A stretch of DNA of 37,173 nt from Chloroflexota bacterium (lineage in GTDB: Bacteria; Chloroflexota; Anaerolineae; Aggregatilineales; Phototrophicaceae). Location: positions 1 to 37,173 of the forward strand of contig JAPOXG010000048.1 of assembly GCA_026707225.1 (NCBI GenBank), given 5' to 3'. Both the position numbers and the translations under genes were made by a program. The notes beneath the pieces are model-generated. The model worked only from the letters and a program-made list of their open reading frames with translations, had not been told where the DNA came from and searched no databases. Positions 28,197 through 37,082 of the stretch are shown here, one piece after another. Each line of letters starts with the position of its first letter. The first letter of the stretch is position 1.

Positions 28197-29279
28197 CTAC
28201 CAGAGGCCGGGCGAGCCGCTTCTGCGCGCTTCGATTTGCTGGCGCAGGCGCTCCATGAGGTCGACGCCCAGTTGGCGGCAGAGGTCGATCATATCGATCG
28301 GCACCCAGTTTTCGATGAGGTAATCGCCTTCGCGTTTCCACCAGTCGAAATCGCGCAAGGTCAAGAGTTTGCCATTTGCCGGGATGCCGGCGTAATCGCC
28401 ATTGCTGTACGAGAAGGCCGAGTCCCAGATGCCGCCGCAGGCATAAGCGCCTTCGCCGATGAAACCCATGTTGCGGCCGCCGCGCTCGACATCGAGATGG
28501 CGATCGCCGAAGCCGTGCAGCCAATTGCGCTGATGGAAATCTTCAAACTCTTCGAGGGTGAAGCAGCCGCCGATGCCGCTGGGACCGTACCACTTCATAT
28601 CCGGATGCCAATACTTGTCCTGCTCCATGCGGCTCATATCGCCCCCATCGCGATCGCGGACGTAGCGCATCAAGCCCTTGCCCATAGCTTGGACCAGTTG
28701 CAGGCTCTTGCGAGACTCCAGCGGGTCTTGCTCGGTGAGCAGAATGCCGTCTTTGGCGACGGGACCGGGGATTTTGCCGCCATCAAAACCGGGCGAAGGC
28801 GGCAATACCTGATAACCGGCTTGCCGCATGACGGAGAGGATGTCGTATTGCACATAGCTTTCGGCGATTTTGCCCTGGCGCATCACGTAGAATTGACCGA
28901 ACCAGATATTGGTTTTCTTTCCCGTAGCCGGTATGCCAAGCCAATCGTTGACGAATGTGCCGCTGAGGTAGCCGCAGCCGCTGACCCACTCGCTGCCCGC
29001 TTCGCCCGCCCAATCTGACAGCCCCGATTCGATGCCGCCCATGAAGACGTAGGGTCTGATTTTGAGGTCGGGGAAAGCATTCAGCAGCGGCAGCCAAAAG
29101 CCGGAAATGAGATTCTCTACGCCTAGAAGCTGGTCGATGGGCGCGGAGCCATTCCAATCGACATCATCGTGCACGGCGGCGCGGATCACGTTGGGCAGGT
29201 TGTCGACGCCAACGTGGTTGAGCTTCTGCCAATAGTCCCACAGGGCTTCTTTGTTTTGCTGGTTTAGGAGATTTGACAT
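28197..29279 (-). CDS. Tandem SnoaL-like domain protein
   Basis: 360-residue soluble protein made of two copies of a SnoaL/NTF2-like fold (about 8-152 and 200-340). The internal duplication is visible as HDDVDWNGSAPI versus HPDMKWYGPSGI, GIPATGK (115-121) versus GIPANGK (298-304), and SYVQYDILSVMRQAG versus NWVPIDMIDLCRQLG. Such folds serve as polyketide cyclases, ester cyclases and sugar-related isomerases or hydrolases. No signal peptide, so cytoplasmic. It lies downstream of the sugar ABC permeases on the same strand, after a 163-base gap with three palindromic repeats, so it may act on the imported substrate; the reaction is unknown. Confidence 0.72.
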   Translation of the reverse strand: MSNLLNQQNKEALWDYWQKLNHVGVDNLPNVIRAAVHDDVDWNGSAPIDQLLGVENLISGFWLPLLNAFPDLKIRPYVFMGGIESGLSDWAGEAGSEWVSGCGYLSGTFVNDWLGIPATGKKTNIWFGQFYVMRQGKIAESYVQYDILSVMRQAGYQVLPPSPGFDGGKIPGPVAKDGILLTEQDPLESRKSLQLVQAMGKGLMRYVRDRDGGDMSRMEQDKYWHPDMKWYGPSGIGGCFTLEEFEDFHQRNWLHGFGDRHLDVERGGRNMGFIGEGAYACGGIWDSAFSYSNGDYAGIPANGKLLTLRDFDWWKREGDYLIENWVPIDMIDLCRQLGVDLMERLRQQIEARRSGSPGLW

Positions 29280-29304
29280 TGAGGTTGTCCTCTATGTGTT
29301 CCGC

Positions 29305-29412
29305 TGGGCGACCCAATGGCTCGTCCCTACGGTTTTCGATTTGGCGGGCGAAACACGCGTCGCCCCCGCGTTGTTGCGTTCCAGCGGTCGACCGGATAGG
29401 TCGCCCCTACTG
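29305..29412. repeat. Three palindromic repeat copies between permease and SnoaL-like genes
   Basis: Copies near 29305, 29343 and 29385 share TCG(C/T)CCCTAC or TCGCCCCC ends and GTT(C)C(A/C)GC separators. The third (GGTCGACCGGATAGGTCGCCC) keeps the GGATA loop word. The cluster separates the MalG-like permease stop (29443) from the SnoaL-like start (29279) inside an apparent operon. Confidence 0.75.
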
Positions 29413-29442
29413 TTGCCAATGTTTGGCGCAATGCGTCATGGG

Positions 29443-30447
29443 CTAGCCCTTCACCGCGCCGGAAGTCAAGCCCTTGACCAGTTGTCCCTGAAAGATGAAG
29501 ACGACAATGATGATGGGCACAGCGGCCGAGACAGCAGCGGCTGCGGCCAGGGTGATATGCCCCGGATCTTCGCCGGCGGCGTATTTTGAGATGGCGACCG
29601 TCAGCGTCCAGTTGGATTGGGTGAGGATGCGCACGAGGAGAAAATCGCTGTAAGCCAGCAGGAGGGTGAATAGGGCAGTGGAAATGATGCCGGGCCACAT
29701 GATGGGAATGATGACGCTGATAAAGGCGGTCAGGCGGTTAGCGCCGTCGACCATGGCCGATTCTTCAATTTCTTTGGGGATGTTCATGAAGAAGCTGCGC
29801 AGCATCCAGATGGTGAAGGGCTGGTTGATGGCGACCAGCGTGATGATCAAGAGAATATGGGTGTCGTACAGACCGGAGCGCTGACCGAACCACCAATAGG
29901 GCAGGATGTAGGACATGCCAGGAAGGGAACGGAAGCCGAGCGCGGCGACCAGGACGATGACGCCGGCGATGCCGCTGTAACGCGCCAGCCCGTAGCCAGC
30001 CAGGCAGCCAATCGAAATCGATATGCAGATGGTGCCGGCGGTGACGATGATGGTATTGAGAAAATAATTGTAGAAGGTCTGGGTTTTGATGAATTCGGGA
30101 ATCTGCACGAGCACGAAGAAACCGGCAAGGAGCACAGCGAGATAGACGAATCCGCGCGGAAGCGGAAAGCGTTTGGCGTTGATCGCCACCAGGACCAGGA
30201 GGCCGAATATTGCGACGAGGATGATGGCGGCAAGCATCGGGTCGTCGGGAATCGACTTCAGCCAGAGGTCGGTGTAATTGTCCAATATCGGCTCGAAGAT
30301 GAATAGAGGCGCGCGAGAGTTTGCTTGGCGCGGCGTCTTGAAGGATTGGATGGTTGTCCAAAAGAAGGGGATCACGCTGAAGGCGGCGTACAGCGTCAAG
30401 ATCAAGTAGATGACGCCGAGCGCGTAGCGGTTGTCGATTCGCTTCAT
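29443..30447 (-). CDS. Carbohydrate ABC permease, MalG-like, with extra membrane pair
   Basis: 334-residue inner-membrane permease of the CUT1 sugar importer family. The EAA cytoplasmic loop EESAMVDGANRLTAFISVIIP lies at about 228-248, and the usual end QGQLVKGLTSGAVKG is present. Most MalG homologues have about 270-290 residues; here a two-helix insertion (about 71-90 and 100-116) lies between LDNYTDLW and YNYFLNTIIV, segments that are normally close together. It starts one base after the MalF-like stop, indicating a shared transcript and coupling. Confidence 0.9.
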   Translation of the reverse strand: MKRIDNRYALGVIYLILTLYAAFSVIPFFWTTIQSFKTPRQANSRAPLFIFEPILDNYTDLWLKSIPDDPMLAAIILVAIFGLLVLVAINAKRFPLPRGFVYLAVLLAGFFVLVQIPEFIKTQTFYNYFLNTIIVTAGTICISISIGCLAGYGLARYSGIAGVIVLVAALGFRSLPGMSYILPYWWFGQRSGLYDTHILLIITLVAINQPFTIWMLRSFFMNIPKEIEESAMVDGANRLTAFISVIIPIMWPGIISTALFTLLLAYSDFLLVRILTQSNWTLTVAISKYAAGEDPGHITLAAAAAVSAAVPIIIVVFIFQGQLVKGLTSGAVKG

Positions 30448-30448
30448 G

Positions 30449-31312
30449 CTAGCGCTCTTCGGTCTGCTCTTTGTAGGTGCGCAGCAAGAATGGCACTAAT
30501 ACAACGAGTATCAACACGACGGTGATGACGGACATGGCGTTGGCTTTGCCCAGGCGCTGCACGCTCATGGCGGTGCGGAAGGTGTAAAGCATCATCACTT
30601 CGGCTTTGTAAATCGGATTTTGCTCGGTGAGCACGAAGACGCTATCGAAGACGCGGTAAGCATCCATGATTGAGATCAAACCGACGAAGACGAAGAGCGA
30701 GCGCAGGTGGGGGATCATGATATGACGGACCTGACGCAAGCGCGTGGCGCCGTCAATCATGGACGCCTCGACCAGTTCATCGGGCAAAGTCTGCAAGCCG
30801 GCGAAGAAGACGATGAGCGGGAAGGGAGTCGCCGCCCAAAGCGCGTGTATGAGGATTAGCGACTTGACGGATTGTTCGGTGAGAATGAAGCGGGAACCAA
30901 TCAATTGGCGAAATGCCCAAGCCACGATGCCGCCGGATTCGAAGAGCTGCTTGACCATCAGGGTGCCGACCACCGGCACGACGATGAAAGGCATCAGAAA
31001 GGCGGCGATGTAGATGCCGCGGATGCGCCGCGAGACCTGATCCAGCAGGACGGCGATGAGAAAGCCGGTGAAGATCTGCATCGGCACGGCGATGGCGATG
31101 AATGTCATCGTAAAACTGAAGGCATTCCAAAACTTCTGGTCTTCGAAGACGGCGACGTAATTCGCCAGACCGACAAATTCCGGCTCATTGATGTTGCGGA
31201 AGGTCATGTACTGCATGCTGAGCCAGACGGAGGTGAGCAAGGGGAAGACCATCAGCGCCAGCATAACCAGCAGGCTGGGTGACATGAACATATAAAAGGT
31301 GCGTCGATTCAT
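30449..31312 (-). CDS. Carbohydrate ABC permease, MalF-like
   Basis: 287-residue inner-membrane permease with six predicted helices (helix 1 about 9-30, LLVMLALMVFPLLTSVWLSM). The EAA loop reads ELVEASMIDGATRLRQVRHIMIP. The WLSMQYMTFRN and FVGLANYVAVFED segments are the standard start of CUT1 permeases. Partner of the MalG-like subunit. The ATPase subunit is not in this operon; in many bacteria one shared MsmK/UgpC-type ATPase serves several CUT1 importers. Separated from the binding-protein gene upstream by 71 bases with a palindromic repeat. Confidence 0.92.
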   Translation of the reverse strand: MNRRTFYMFMSPSLLVMLALMVFPLLTSVWLSMQYMTFRNINEPEFVGLANYVAVFEDQKFWNAFSFTMTFIAIAVPMQIFTGFLIAVLLDQVSRRIRGIYIAAFLMPFIVVPVVGTLMVKQLFESGGIVAWAFRQLIGSRFILTEQSVKSLILIHALWAATPFPLIVFFAGLQTLPDELVEASMIDGATRLRQVRHIMIPHLRSLFVFVGLISIMDAYRVFDSVFVLTEQNPIYKAEVMMLYTFRTAMSVQRLGKANAMSVITVVLILVVLVPFLLRTYKEQTEER

Positions 31313-31329
31313 GCCGTTGGCTCAATTGG

Positions 31330-31359
31330 GGTGGGCGACCCAATGAGTCGCCCCTACCG
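31330..31359. repeat. Palindromic repeat between binding-protein and permease genes
   Basis: GGGCGAC (31333-31339), ccaatga, GTCGCCC (31347-31353), then CTAC, in the 71-base gap between the sugar-binding protein and the MalF-like gene. Position matches the REP sequence between malE and malF in E. coli, which stabilises the upstream message. Confidence 0.8.
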
Positions 31360-31383
31360 ATTTCGATATTGCGCCGATTGCGC

Positions 31384-32682
31384 CTAGCCGTCGATGTAGC
31401 CTTGGGCTGTCGCTTCGGCGATGTATTCCTCGGCGGCGTTATCCAGCGCTTCTTCAGGCGTCACGTCACCCGTGCCAACCAGCGGCAGCCAGTTGCCGAG
31501 CGCCGTGCTGACTAGGGCCGCCGCCGGGTTCAGCGAGCTGCCGCCGACGCCTTGGCCCAGGGAAACCGCCATCGCCGGCAGGTTGCGACCGCCGTGCCCG
31601 GCTTCCGCGACGGAAGTGCGCACGACCGCGCCATGCGCCGCGCCGCCGACTTGCCCGTCATAGTCGAAAGTCTCCATGATGGCGCGGAAAACCAGGTCAT
31701 GGTCGACGCCGGAACGCTTGGCGATGGAGTAGGCGTCGATCCAGGCGCTGCCGCCCAGGATGCCACTATCCGGATTGGGCGCGGGGGAGCCGGCGAAACC
31801 GATGCCGCCGACGTAATCGGACTTTTCCGGATCGTCCATATTGGCGGCGCGGCTGGCCCAAATGTGGACGAAGGCCAGCGTACCGGTTTCCATACCGATT
31901 TCGCTGTCGTCGATGCTGTAGGTCAAGCCTTCGGCGCCCATGCAGGCGTCGACGACTTCCTTCATCTTGGTCAGGGCGGCGACACCGGCGTCGCTATTGA
32001 AGGTCGGCATATTGGTTTCGTCATCCAGGAACTTGCCGCCGTAGGAGCGGATGAAGTGCATGAACTCGATCTCCCAGGCCCAGCCGGCATGCAGGTTCAT
32101 GGTGAAAGGCAGGTCGATGCTGTCTTCATTGGCAAGGACAGCGCAGGCATCCATCACTTCGTCGTAAGTGGTCGGGACATCCAGGCCATGCTTCTCAAAG
32201 AGATCCATGCGGTAGAAGAGGTGCATGGTATTGGACATGAAGGGTACGCCATAGATATTGCCGTCGATGGTGGCGGCGTCCCAAACCGGCTGCGGAATAT
32301 CGTCCAGGTTGTATTCTTCACGATACTGCTCGACCAGGTCGTTGAGCGGTACAAGGCCGTCGAAGCCTGACAGCGCGACCATACGCGCCGGAGTTGTGTG
32401 CAGAACCGCCCAGGGCGAATCGCCGCCGCCAGCCAAGGCCAGGTTGGCTTGTTCCTCGGCGCTGGGGGAATCGAGCAATTGGATATTGACGGTCAGGTTT
32501 TCAACTTCGTTGCACTTTTCCAATTCAGCGGCGAAGTATTCGGTGATAGGAAATGCCCAGCCCATGAAATTGATCTCGGCCGCTTCCATCGGCGGGTCCA
32601 AGACGCAGGGGTCCATGTCATCCTGCGCTGCGCTTGGCAAGACCAAGAGCAATAGCGCGATCAGGATAAGCAACTTCTTCAT
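31384..32682 (-). CDS. Sugar ABC importer substrate-binding protein, family 1
   Basis: 432-residue extracytoplasmic solute-binding protein (SBP_bac_1). A short signal peptide (KKLLILIALLLLVLPSAAQ) is cut near residue 19; no lipobox cysteine follows, though C26 lies close by. Family features include INFMGWAFPITEYFAAELEKC at the start and GVPFMSNTMHLFYRMDLFEKHG near 150, the hinge region. It captures a sugar or sugar alcohol outside the cell and delivers it to the MalF/MalG-like permeases encoded downstream. AAAGGA is correctly placed before the ATG. Ligand unknown. Confidence 0.92.
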   Translation of the reverse strand: MKKLLILIALLLLVLPSAAQDDMDPCVLDPPMEAAEINFMGWAFPITEYFAAELEKCNEVENLTVNIQLLDSPSAEEQANLALAGGGDSPWAVLHTTPARMVALSGFDGLVPLNDLVEQYREEYNLDDIPQPVWDAATIDGNIYGVPFMSNTMHLFYRMDLFEKHGLDVPTTYDEVMDACAVLANEDSIDLPFTMNLHAGWAWEIEFMHFIRSYGGKFLDDETNMPTFNSDAGVAALTKMKEVVDACMGAEGLTYSIDDSEIGMETGTLAFVHIWASRAANMDDPEKSDYVGGIGFAGSPAPNPDSGILGGSAWIDAYSIAKRSGVDHDLVFRAIMETFDYDGQVGGAAHGAVVRTSVAEAGHGGRNLPAMAVSLGQGVGGSSLNPAAALVSTALGNWLPLVGTGDVTPEEALDNAAEEYIAEATAQGYIDG

Positions 32683-32713
32683 TTGTCAGTTCCTTTCGGT
32701 TGAATGTCCTATC

Positions 32714-32734
32714 CAGCAGATAGCATGTCTGCTG
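32714..32734. promoter_or_regulatory. Inverted repeat in the leader of the sugar importer
   Basis: CAGCAGA (32714-32720), tagcatg, TCTGCTG (32728-32734): perfect 7-base arms lying between the candidate promoter and the binding-protein start. It could be a LacI/GntR-type operator or a leader hairpin. It is not a member of the GGGGCGA family. Confidence 0.4.
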
Positions 32735-32764
32735 CCGCGAGCGTCTGCACCCGCAATGCGTCAG

Positions 32765-32792
32765 ATGATAGCGCAAAGCTTGTGACAATCAA
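32765..32792 (-). promoter_or_regulatory. Candidate promoter of the sugar importer operon
   Basis: Read on the minus strand: TTGATT (32792-32787), 16-base spacer, TATCAT (32770-32765). The -10 box matches 5 of 6 consensus bases. The -35 overlaps the stop codon of the Opp F-subunit gene upstream. Confidence 0.4.
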
Positions 32793-33814
32793 AATTCATT
32801 CACGCCGCGCAGATTTAGATTGTCGGCGAAGTGGCAGGCGGCGACGTGGCCGCTTTCCACCTCCTGTAGCGCGGGTTCCTCCTCAGCGCATATCGCTTCC
32901 GCGTAGGGGCAGCGCGGATGAAAGGTACAGCCCTTGGGCGGACTCGCTGGGTTGGGCAACTCGCCGCGGATAGCGACGCGCGTCTGTTGAATCGCGGGAT
33001 CGGGCCTGGGAATGCTGGAAAGCAGGGCTTCGGTGTACGGGTGTTTGGGAGAGTGATACAGGCGGTGGGTGTCGGCGAGTTCGACGATTTTCCCTACATA
33101 CATGACGGCGACGAAATCGCTGATATGTTCCACCACGCTCAGATCATGAGCGATGAAGAGGTAGGAGAGCGAGAATTCGTCCTGCAAATCTTGCAGCAGA
33201 TTCAGTGTCTGTGCCTGAATGGAGACATCAAGAGCGGAGGTGGGCTCATCGGCGACGATGAATTGGGGATTGAGGGCGAGGGCGCGGGCGATGCCGATGC
33301 GCTGACGCTGCCCGCCACTGAAGGCGTGAGGGAAGCGCCGCATGTACTCCGGCCGTAAGCCGACGCGCTTGAGCAGCTCGGCCACGCGATCGATCAATTC
33401 CGTGCCCTTGGCGATTTTGTAAATGACGAGCGGTTCACCGATGATATCGAGCAAGGTCATGCGGGGGTTGAGGGAGGATTGCGGATCCTGGAAGACCATT
33501 TGCATGTTCCGGCGCACTTGAAAAAGCGTTTCCTTATCCGCTGTCGCGAGATCAACGGCGCCCAAGAGCGCGTCGTGAAAAATGACTTGGCCGCCGGTCG
33601 GCTCCAAGCCGCGCATGATGGTATGGGCGGCGGTTGTCTTGCCGCAGCCGCTTTCGCCGACCAAGCCCAAGGTCTTGCGCGGTGGAATCGTGAAGGATAT
33701 GCCGTCAACCGCTCTGACCTGCCCCACTTCACGCCGAAGCAGCCCGGCGCTGATCGGGAAGTATTTCTTCAGGTTTTGTACTTCGAGGACGACATTTGAC
33801 TGGTCAGGCGCCAT
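32789..33814 (-). CDS. Opp/Dpp-type ABC importer ATP-binding protein (F subunit, second system)
   Basis: 341-residue ATPase of the second Opp/Dpp-type importer. Walker [11 protein letters not shown]-loop FQDPQSSLNPR, signature [10 protein letters not shown], Walker B FIVADEP and switch His in [10 protein letters not shown] are intact; C-terminal CTFHPRCPYAEAIC is present. The ATG at 33814 is preferred: GGAGG (33827-33823) is eight bases upstream; an ATG at 33832 would add six residues. It overlaps the D-subunit stop by 11 bases. Last gene of a B-C-D-F operon. Confidence 0.92.
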   Translation of the reverse strand: MAPDQSNVVLEVQNLKKYFPISAGLLRREVGQVRAVDGISFTIPPRKTLGLVGESGCGKTTAAHTIMRGLEPTGGQVIFHDALLGAVDLATADKETLFQVRRNMQMVFQDPQSSLNPRMTLLDIIGEPLVIYKIAKGTELIDRVAELLKRVGLRPEYMRRFPHAFSGGQRQRIGIARALALNPQFIVADEPTSALDVSIQAQTLNLLQDLQDEFSLSYLFIAHDLSVVEHISDFVAVMYVGKIVELADTHRLYHSPKHPYTEALLSSIPRPDPAIQQTRVAIRGELPNPASPPKGCTFHPRCPYAEAICAEEEPALQEVESGHVAACHFADNLNLRGVNEF

Positions 33815-34823
33815 TGCTGCTGCCTCCATCATCGTATAGGAAGCAGCTGACCGAGTGGCCTGCTCTTGTCTTTTTCAGTTGTGGCGTTTTCACGTTGCAA
33901 AGGTCGGCGATGAAGTTGGCGCAACGCGGATGGAAGGGACAGCCGGAGGGGATGCGCCGCGGCGACGGCACCATGCCGCGGATGGCTTCGAGGCGTCCGG
34001 AGGACTTCTGCCCGACTTTGGGAATCGACTGCATGAGAGCGCGCGTATATGGATGCTGCGGATCGGCGAAGAGGGATTGAATATCGCTCTGCTCGACGAC
34101 TTTGCCGAGGTACATGACAGCGACTTCTTCCGCCATTTCGGCGATGACGCCGAGATCGTGTGTGATGAACATGATAGCCATGCCGAGTTCGTCTTGCAAT
34201 TCGCGCATGAGCTCGAGGATCTGCGCTTCGGTGGTGACGTCAAGGGCGGTGGTCGGTTCATCAGCGATGAGCAATTGCGGTTCGCAAGAAAGCGCCATGG
34301 CAATCATGACGCGTTGACGCATGCCGCCGGACAGCTGATGCGGATACTGCTTGATGACATCAGCGGGTTGGGGCATGCGCACTTTATCGAGCATTTCCAC
34401 CGCGATTTTGCGCGCTTCCGCTTTGCTGACATCCTGGTGATAGAGGATGGCTTCCATGATTTGATTGCCGACGGTGAAGAGCGGGTCGAGCGAGGTCATT
34501 GGTTCCTGGAAAATCATAGCGATTTCCGCGCCACGCACTTGGCGCAGCGCTTCGCTTCGGGCGTCGAGGGCGGTCAGGTCTTCACCATTGACGGTTTCGC
34601 GACCGAAGTAATGAATGGCGCCGCCCACGATTCTGCCGGGCGGACGCACGAGGCGCAGGATGGAAAAGCCAGTGACCGATTTGCCGCATCCGCTCTCGCC
34701 GAGGACACCGAGAGTGCCGCCGCGTTTGATGCTCAGGCTGACGCCATCGACTGCGGGGACGACGCCACCTTCGGTGAAGAAGTGCGTCTTCAGGTCGGTG
34801 ATTTCCAGCAGGTTCGGATGCAT
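33804..34823 (-). CDS. Opp/Dpp-type ABC importer ATP-binding protein (D subunit, second system)
   Basis: 340-residue ATPase subunit beginning [20 protein letters not shown], nearly the same opening as the D subunit at 13435. Walker [10 protein letters not shown]-loop [10 protein letters not shown], signature [10 protein letters not shown], Walker B LIADEP and switch His in THDLGV are intact. The cysteine-rich C-terminus ([15 protein letters not shown]) would hold the family's iron-sulfur site. The frame is open to 34859, but that would overlap the permease gene by 26 bases; the ATG at 34823 follows the permease stop by 10 bases. Confidence 0.9.
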   Translation of the reverse strand: MHPNLLEITDLKTHFFTEGGVVPAVDGVSLSIKRGGTLGVLGESGCGKSVTGFSILRLVRPPGRIVGGAIHYFGRETVNGEDLTALDARSEALRQVRGAEIAMIFQEPMTSLDPLFTVGNQIMEAILYHQDVSKAEARKIAVEMLDKVRMPQPADVIKQYPHQLSGGMRQRVMIAMALSCEPQLLIADEPTTALDVTTEAQILELMRELQDELGMAIMFITHDLGVIAEMAEEVAVMYLGKVVEQSDIQSLFADPQHPYTRALMQSIPKVGQKSSGRLEAIRGMVPSPRRIPSGCPFHPRCANFIADLCNVKTPQLKKTRAGHSVSCFLYDDGGSSNGA

Positions 34824-34833
34824 GGCGCGGCGC

Positions 34834-35976
34834 TCAATTAGCGAAGGGGTCGGCGGCATCGCGCAAGCCGTCGCCGAGGAAGTTGAACGAAATAATGGTG
34901 GCGACGACGAATAGCGCCGGCGTCAGAAGCCAGGGCTGCTGAATCAGCACGCGCGTATGCTGCGCCTGGTTGAGCAGCAAGCCCCAACTGGTCATGGGCG
35001 GCTGAATACCGAGGCCGAGGAAGCTGAGCGCGGTTTCGCCCAGGATCATTGCGGGGATGGAAATGGTGGCGACGACCAGGATATGGCTCAAGGTATTGGG
35101 CAGCAGATGCCGGGTGATAATGCGCCAATTGGAGGCGCTGGCGTAGCGGGCGGCGATGACGTAGTCCTCTTCGCGCAGGGCGTAGACCATGCCGCGAACC
35201 TGGCGCGACAAGCCGCCCCAGTTCACTAGCGACAGCACAATGGAGATGGCGAAGAAGCGCTGCACCGACGTCCAGGTCGGCGGAATCAGCGCCGCCAATG
35301 CCAGCCAGAGTGGAATCTGCGGAAAGGAAATCAGCACCTCAATGATGCGCTGAGAAGCATCGTCGAAGAGACCGCCGAAGTAGCCGCCAGCGATGCCGAT
35401 GAGGGTGCCGAAAATCAAACTCAAGCTGACGCCGACGAGCCCGACAGTCAGCGAGACCTGGGCGCCGTAAAAGATGCGGGAGAAGAGATCGCGACCTTGC
35501 TTGTCGGTGCCCAGCAAAAATACTTTGGCCGGCTCGTCCACATGGAAGAGGTGAATGTCTGTTTCGATGACGCCGAGGATGGTGTAGGGCGTACCGCGGG
35601 CGAAGAAGTGAAGGTAGTGTTTCACATCGGTGTTGGGCGTCAGAACGCGCTTGAAAGTCGCGGGATCAACTTTCGATTCCATCGCGTAGACGAAGGGACG
35701 GAAACCGAAGTTGCCTTCTTCGTCGACGAAACGGGGCAGGAGCGGCGCCGATGCCGGGAATTTCTCGTGGGTTTCGCGCAGGCCGTAAGGACCGATGAAG
35801 CCGGCGAAGATGGCGGCCAGGTACATGAAGATGAGCACGGCGCTGCCGATGAGGGCGAGCCGGTTGCGTTTGAAGCGCAGCCACATTAAGCGGCGGACGG
35901 AGATGACCTCGGTTTCTTCGGCGTCGAAGTCTGGGGAGATTGGGTTGTCTGGCATTGCGTCGCCGGAAGCGACCAT
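34834..35976 (-). CDS. Opp/Dpp-type ABC permease (C subunit, second system) with large periplasmic insert
   Basis: 380-residue inner-membrane permease. Helix 1 lies at about 40-61; a long outside loop (about 64-153) includes EGNFGFRPFVY and TDIHLFHVD, matching the same insert in the first system's C subunit. Then LLGTDKQGRDLFSRI and the EAA loop IAARYASASNWRIITRHLLPN. The ATG at 35976 is chosen for its AAGGAC site; the frame's earlier ATG at 36030 would translate a palindromic repeat. An ATG at 35955 is an alternative. Confidence 0.9.
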   Translation of the reverse strand: MVASGDAMPDNPISPDFDAEETEVISVRRLMWLRFKRNRLALIGSAVLIFMYLAAIFAGFIGPYGLRETHEKFPASAPLLPRFVDEEGNFGFRPFVYAMESKVDPATFKRVLTPNTDVKHYLHFFARGTPYTILGVIETDIHLFHVDEPAKVFLLGTDKQGRDLFSRIFYGAQVSLTVGLVGVSLSLIFGTLIGIAGGYFGGLFDDASQRIIEVLISFPQIPLWLALAALIPPTWTSVQRFFAISIVLSLVNWGGLSRQVRGMVYALREEDYVIAARYASASNWRIITRHLLPNTLSHILVVATISIPAMILGETALSFLGLGIQPPMTSWGLLLNQAQHTRVLIQQPWLLTPALFVVATIISFNFLGDGLRDAADPFAN

Positions 35977-35997
35977 CAGTATATGTCCTTGCTCATT

Positions 35998-36070
35998 TGT
36001 GGGCGACCCACCGGGTCGCCCGTACAACATTTTGTGTTCCGGCGAGCGAATTACAGAGTCGCCCCCACAC
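35998..36070. repeat. Palindromic repeats between B and C permease genes
   Basis: Perfect copy GGGCGACCC (36001-36009), acc, GGGTCGCCC (36013-36021), followed by a degenerate copy near 36041-36067 ending GTCGCCCCCAC. They occupy the 113-base gap within the second Opp operon. Confidence 0.85.
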
Positions 36071-36089
36071 CAGCAACTGGAATCGGCTG

Positions 36090-37073
36090 TTATTCATAGC
36101 GGATGCGCGGGTCCATCCAGGCGAGCAAGATATCGGCCAGAAGCGTACCGATGAGAACGAGAAAGCCGATCAAGATAAGTATGGTGCCAGCAAGGTAAAC
36201 ATCTTGCTGCAGAGTGGCGTTGAGATAGACGGTTTGGATGGTTGGCAGCTCGAGCACGATGCTGGTGATGGTGAAGCCGTTGATGAGCCAGGCGAGCGTC
36301 TGCCCGAGGGCGGCGATCAGCGGGTGCAGCGAATTTTTGACGGCGTGTTTCCAGATGATGACGCGTTCGGGCACGCCCTTGGCGCGCAGGGTAATGATGT
36401 AGTCGCGGCCCAGTTGATCAAGCAGGTTGCCGCGCATGACGCGCATGACCCAGGCGGTGCCGGTGATCACGACGGCGACGACCGGTATCACCATATGTTT
36501 CAGGAGGTCGAGCAGCTTGGCGAGCGACCAGGGCTGGTCGAGAAATTCGACTGATTGCAGCCCCGTCAGCACTTCGCCGGTTAACTGCCAGCCGAAGATG
36601 AGAAAAGCCAGCGCCAGCAGAAAGTCTGGCAAGCCCAGGCCGACGAAGGCGACGGTGGTCAGGAAGTTGTCGGACTTGGAATATTGATGGGTGGCGCTGT
36701 AGACGCCGAGCGGGATACCGATGCCCCAGGAGATGGCGAAGGTCGCCAGGGAGATGGTGAGGGTGAGGCCGATACGGTCATTTAGGATATCGCGGACGGG
36801 ACGGCGCAGGTCGAAGGAGTCGCCGAAGTCCCCTTGAGCGAAGCGCGCCAGCCAGGTGACGAAGCGCTCGTAGACCGGGCGATCAAGGGCGAAAAACGAG
36901 CGTAGTTCTTCTTCTATTCTTGCGGCCTCGGTATTGCCGTGCCCGTATTCGCGGACGATGTAGCTGGTGACGTAGTCGCCGGCGGGGGCTTCCATGACTA
37001 GGAAGCCGAAGATGGTGATGAGAAAGAGCGTCGGTAATATGGCGATGGCGCGGCGCAGGATGTATCGTGCCAT
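36090..37073 (-). CDS. Opp/Dpp-type ABC permease (B subunit, second system)
   Basis: 327-residue permease with six predicted helices; helix 1 is ILPTLFLITIFGFLVMEAPAG. The EAA-type loop is TLRAKGVPERVIIWKHAVKNSL, and the protein ends MDPRIRYE, as DppB proteins do. A GAGGGG site lies about ten bases before the ATG. First gene of the B-C-D-F operon seen here; a substrate-binding protein gene, if part of the operon, would lie upstream of 37073 outside the window. Confidence 0.92.
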   Translation of the reverse strand: MARYILRRAIAILPTLFLITIFGFLVMEAPAGDYVTSYIVREYGHGNTEAARIEEELRSFFALDRPVYERFVTWLARFAQGDFGDSFDLRRPVRDILNDRIGLTLTISLATFAISWGIGIPLGVYSATHQYSKSDNFLTTVAFVGLGLPDFLLALAFLIFGWQLTGEVLTGLQSVEFLDQPWSLAKLLDLLKHMVIPVVAVVITGTAWVMRVMRGNLLDQLGRDYIITLRAKGVPERVIIWKHAVKNSLHPLIAALGQTLAWLINGFTITSIVLELPTIQTVYLNATLQQDVYLAGTILILIGFLVLIGTLLADILLAWMDPRIRYE

Positions 37074-37082
37074 GGCGAGTTA

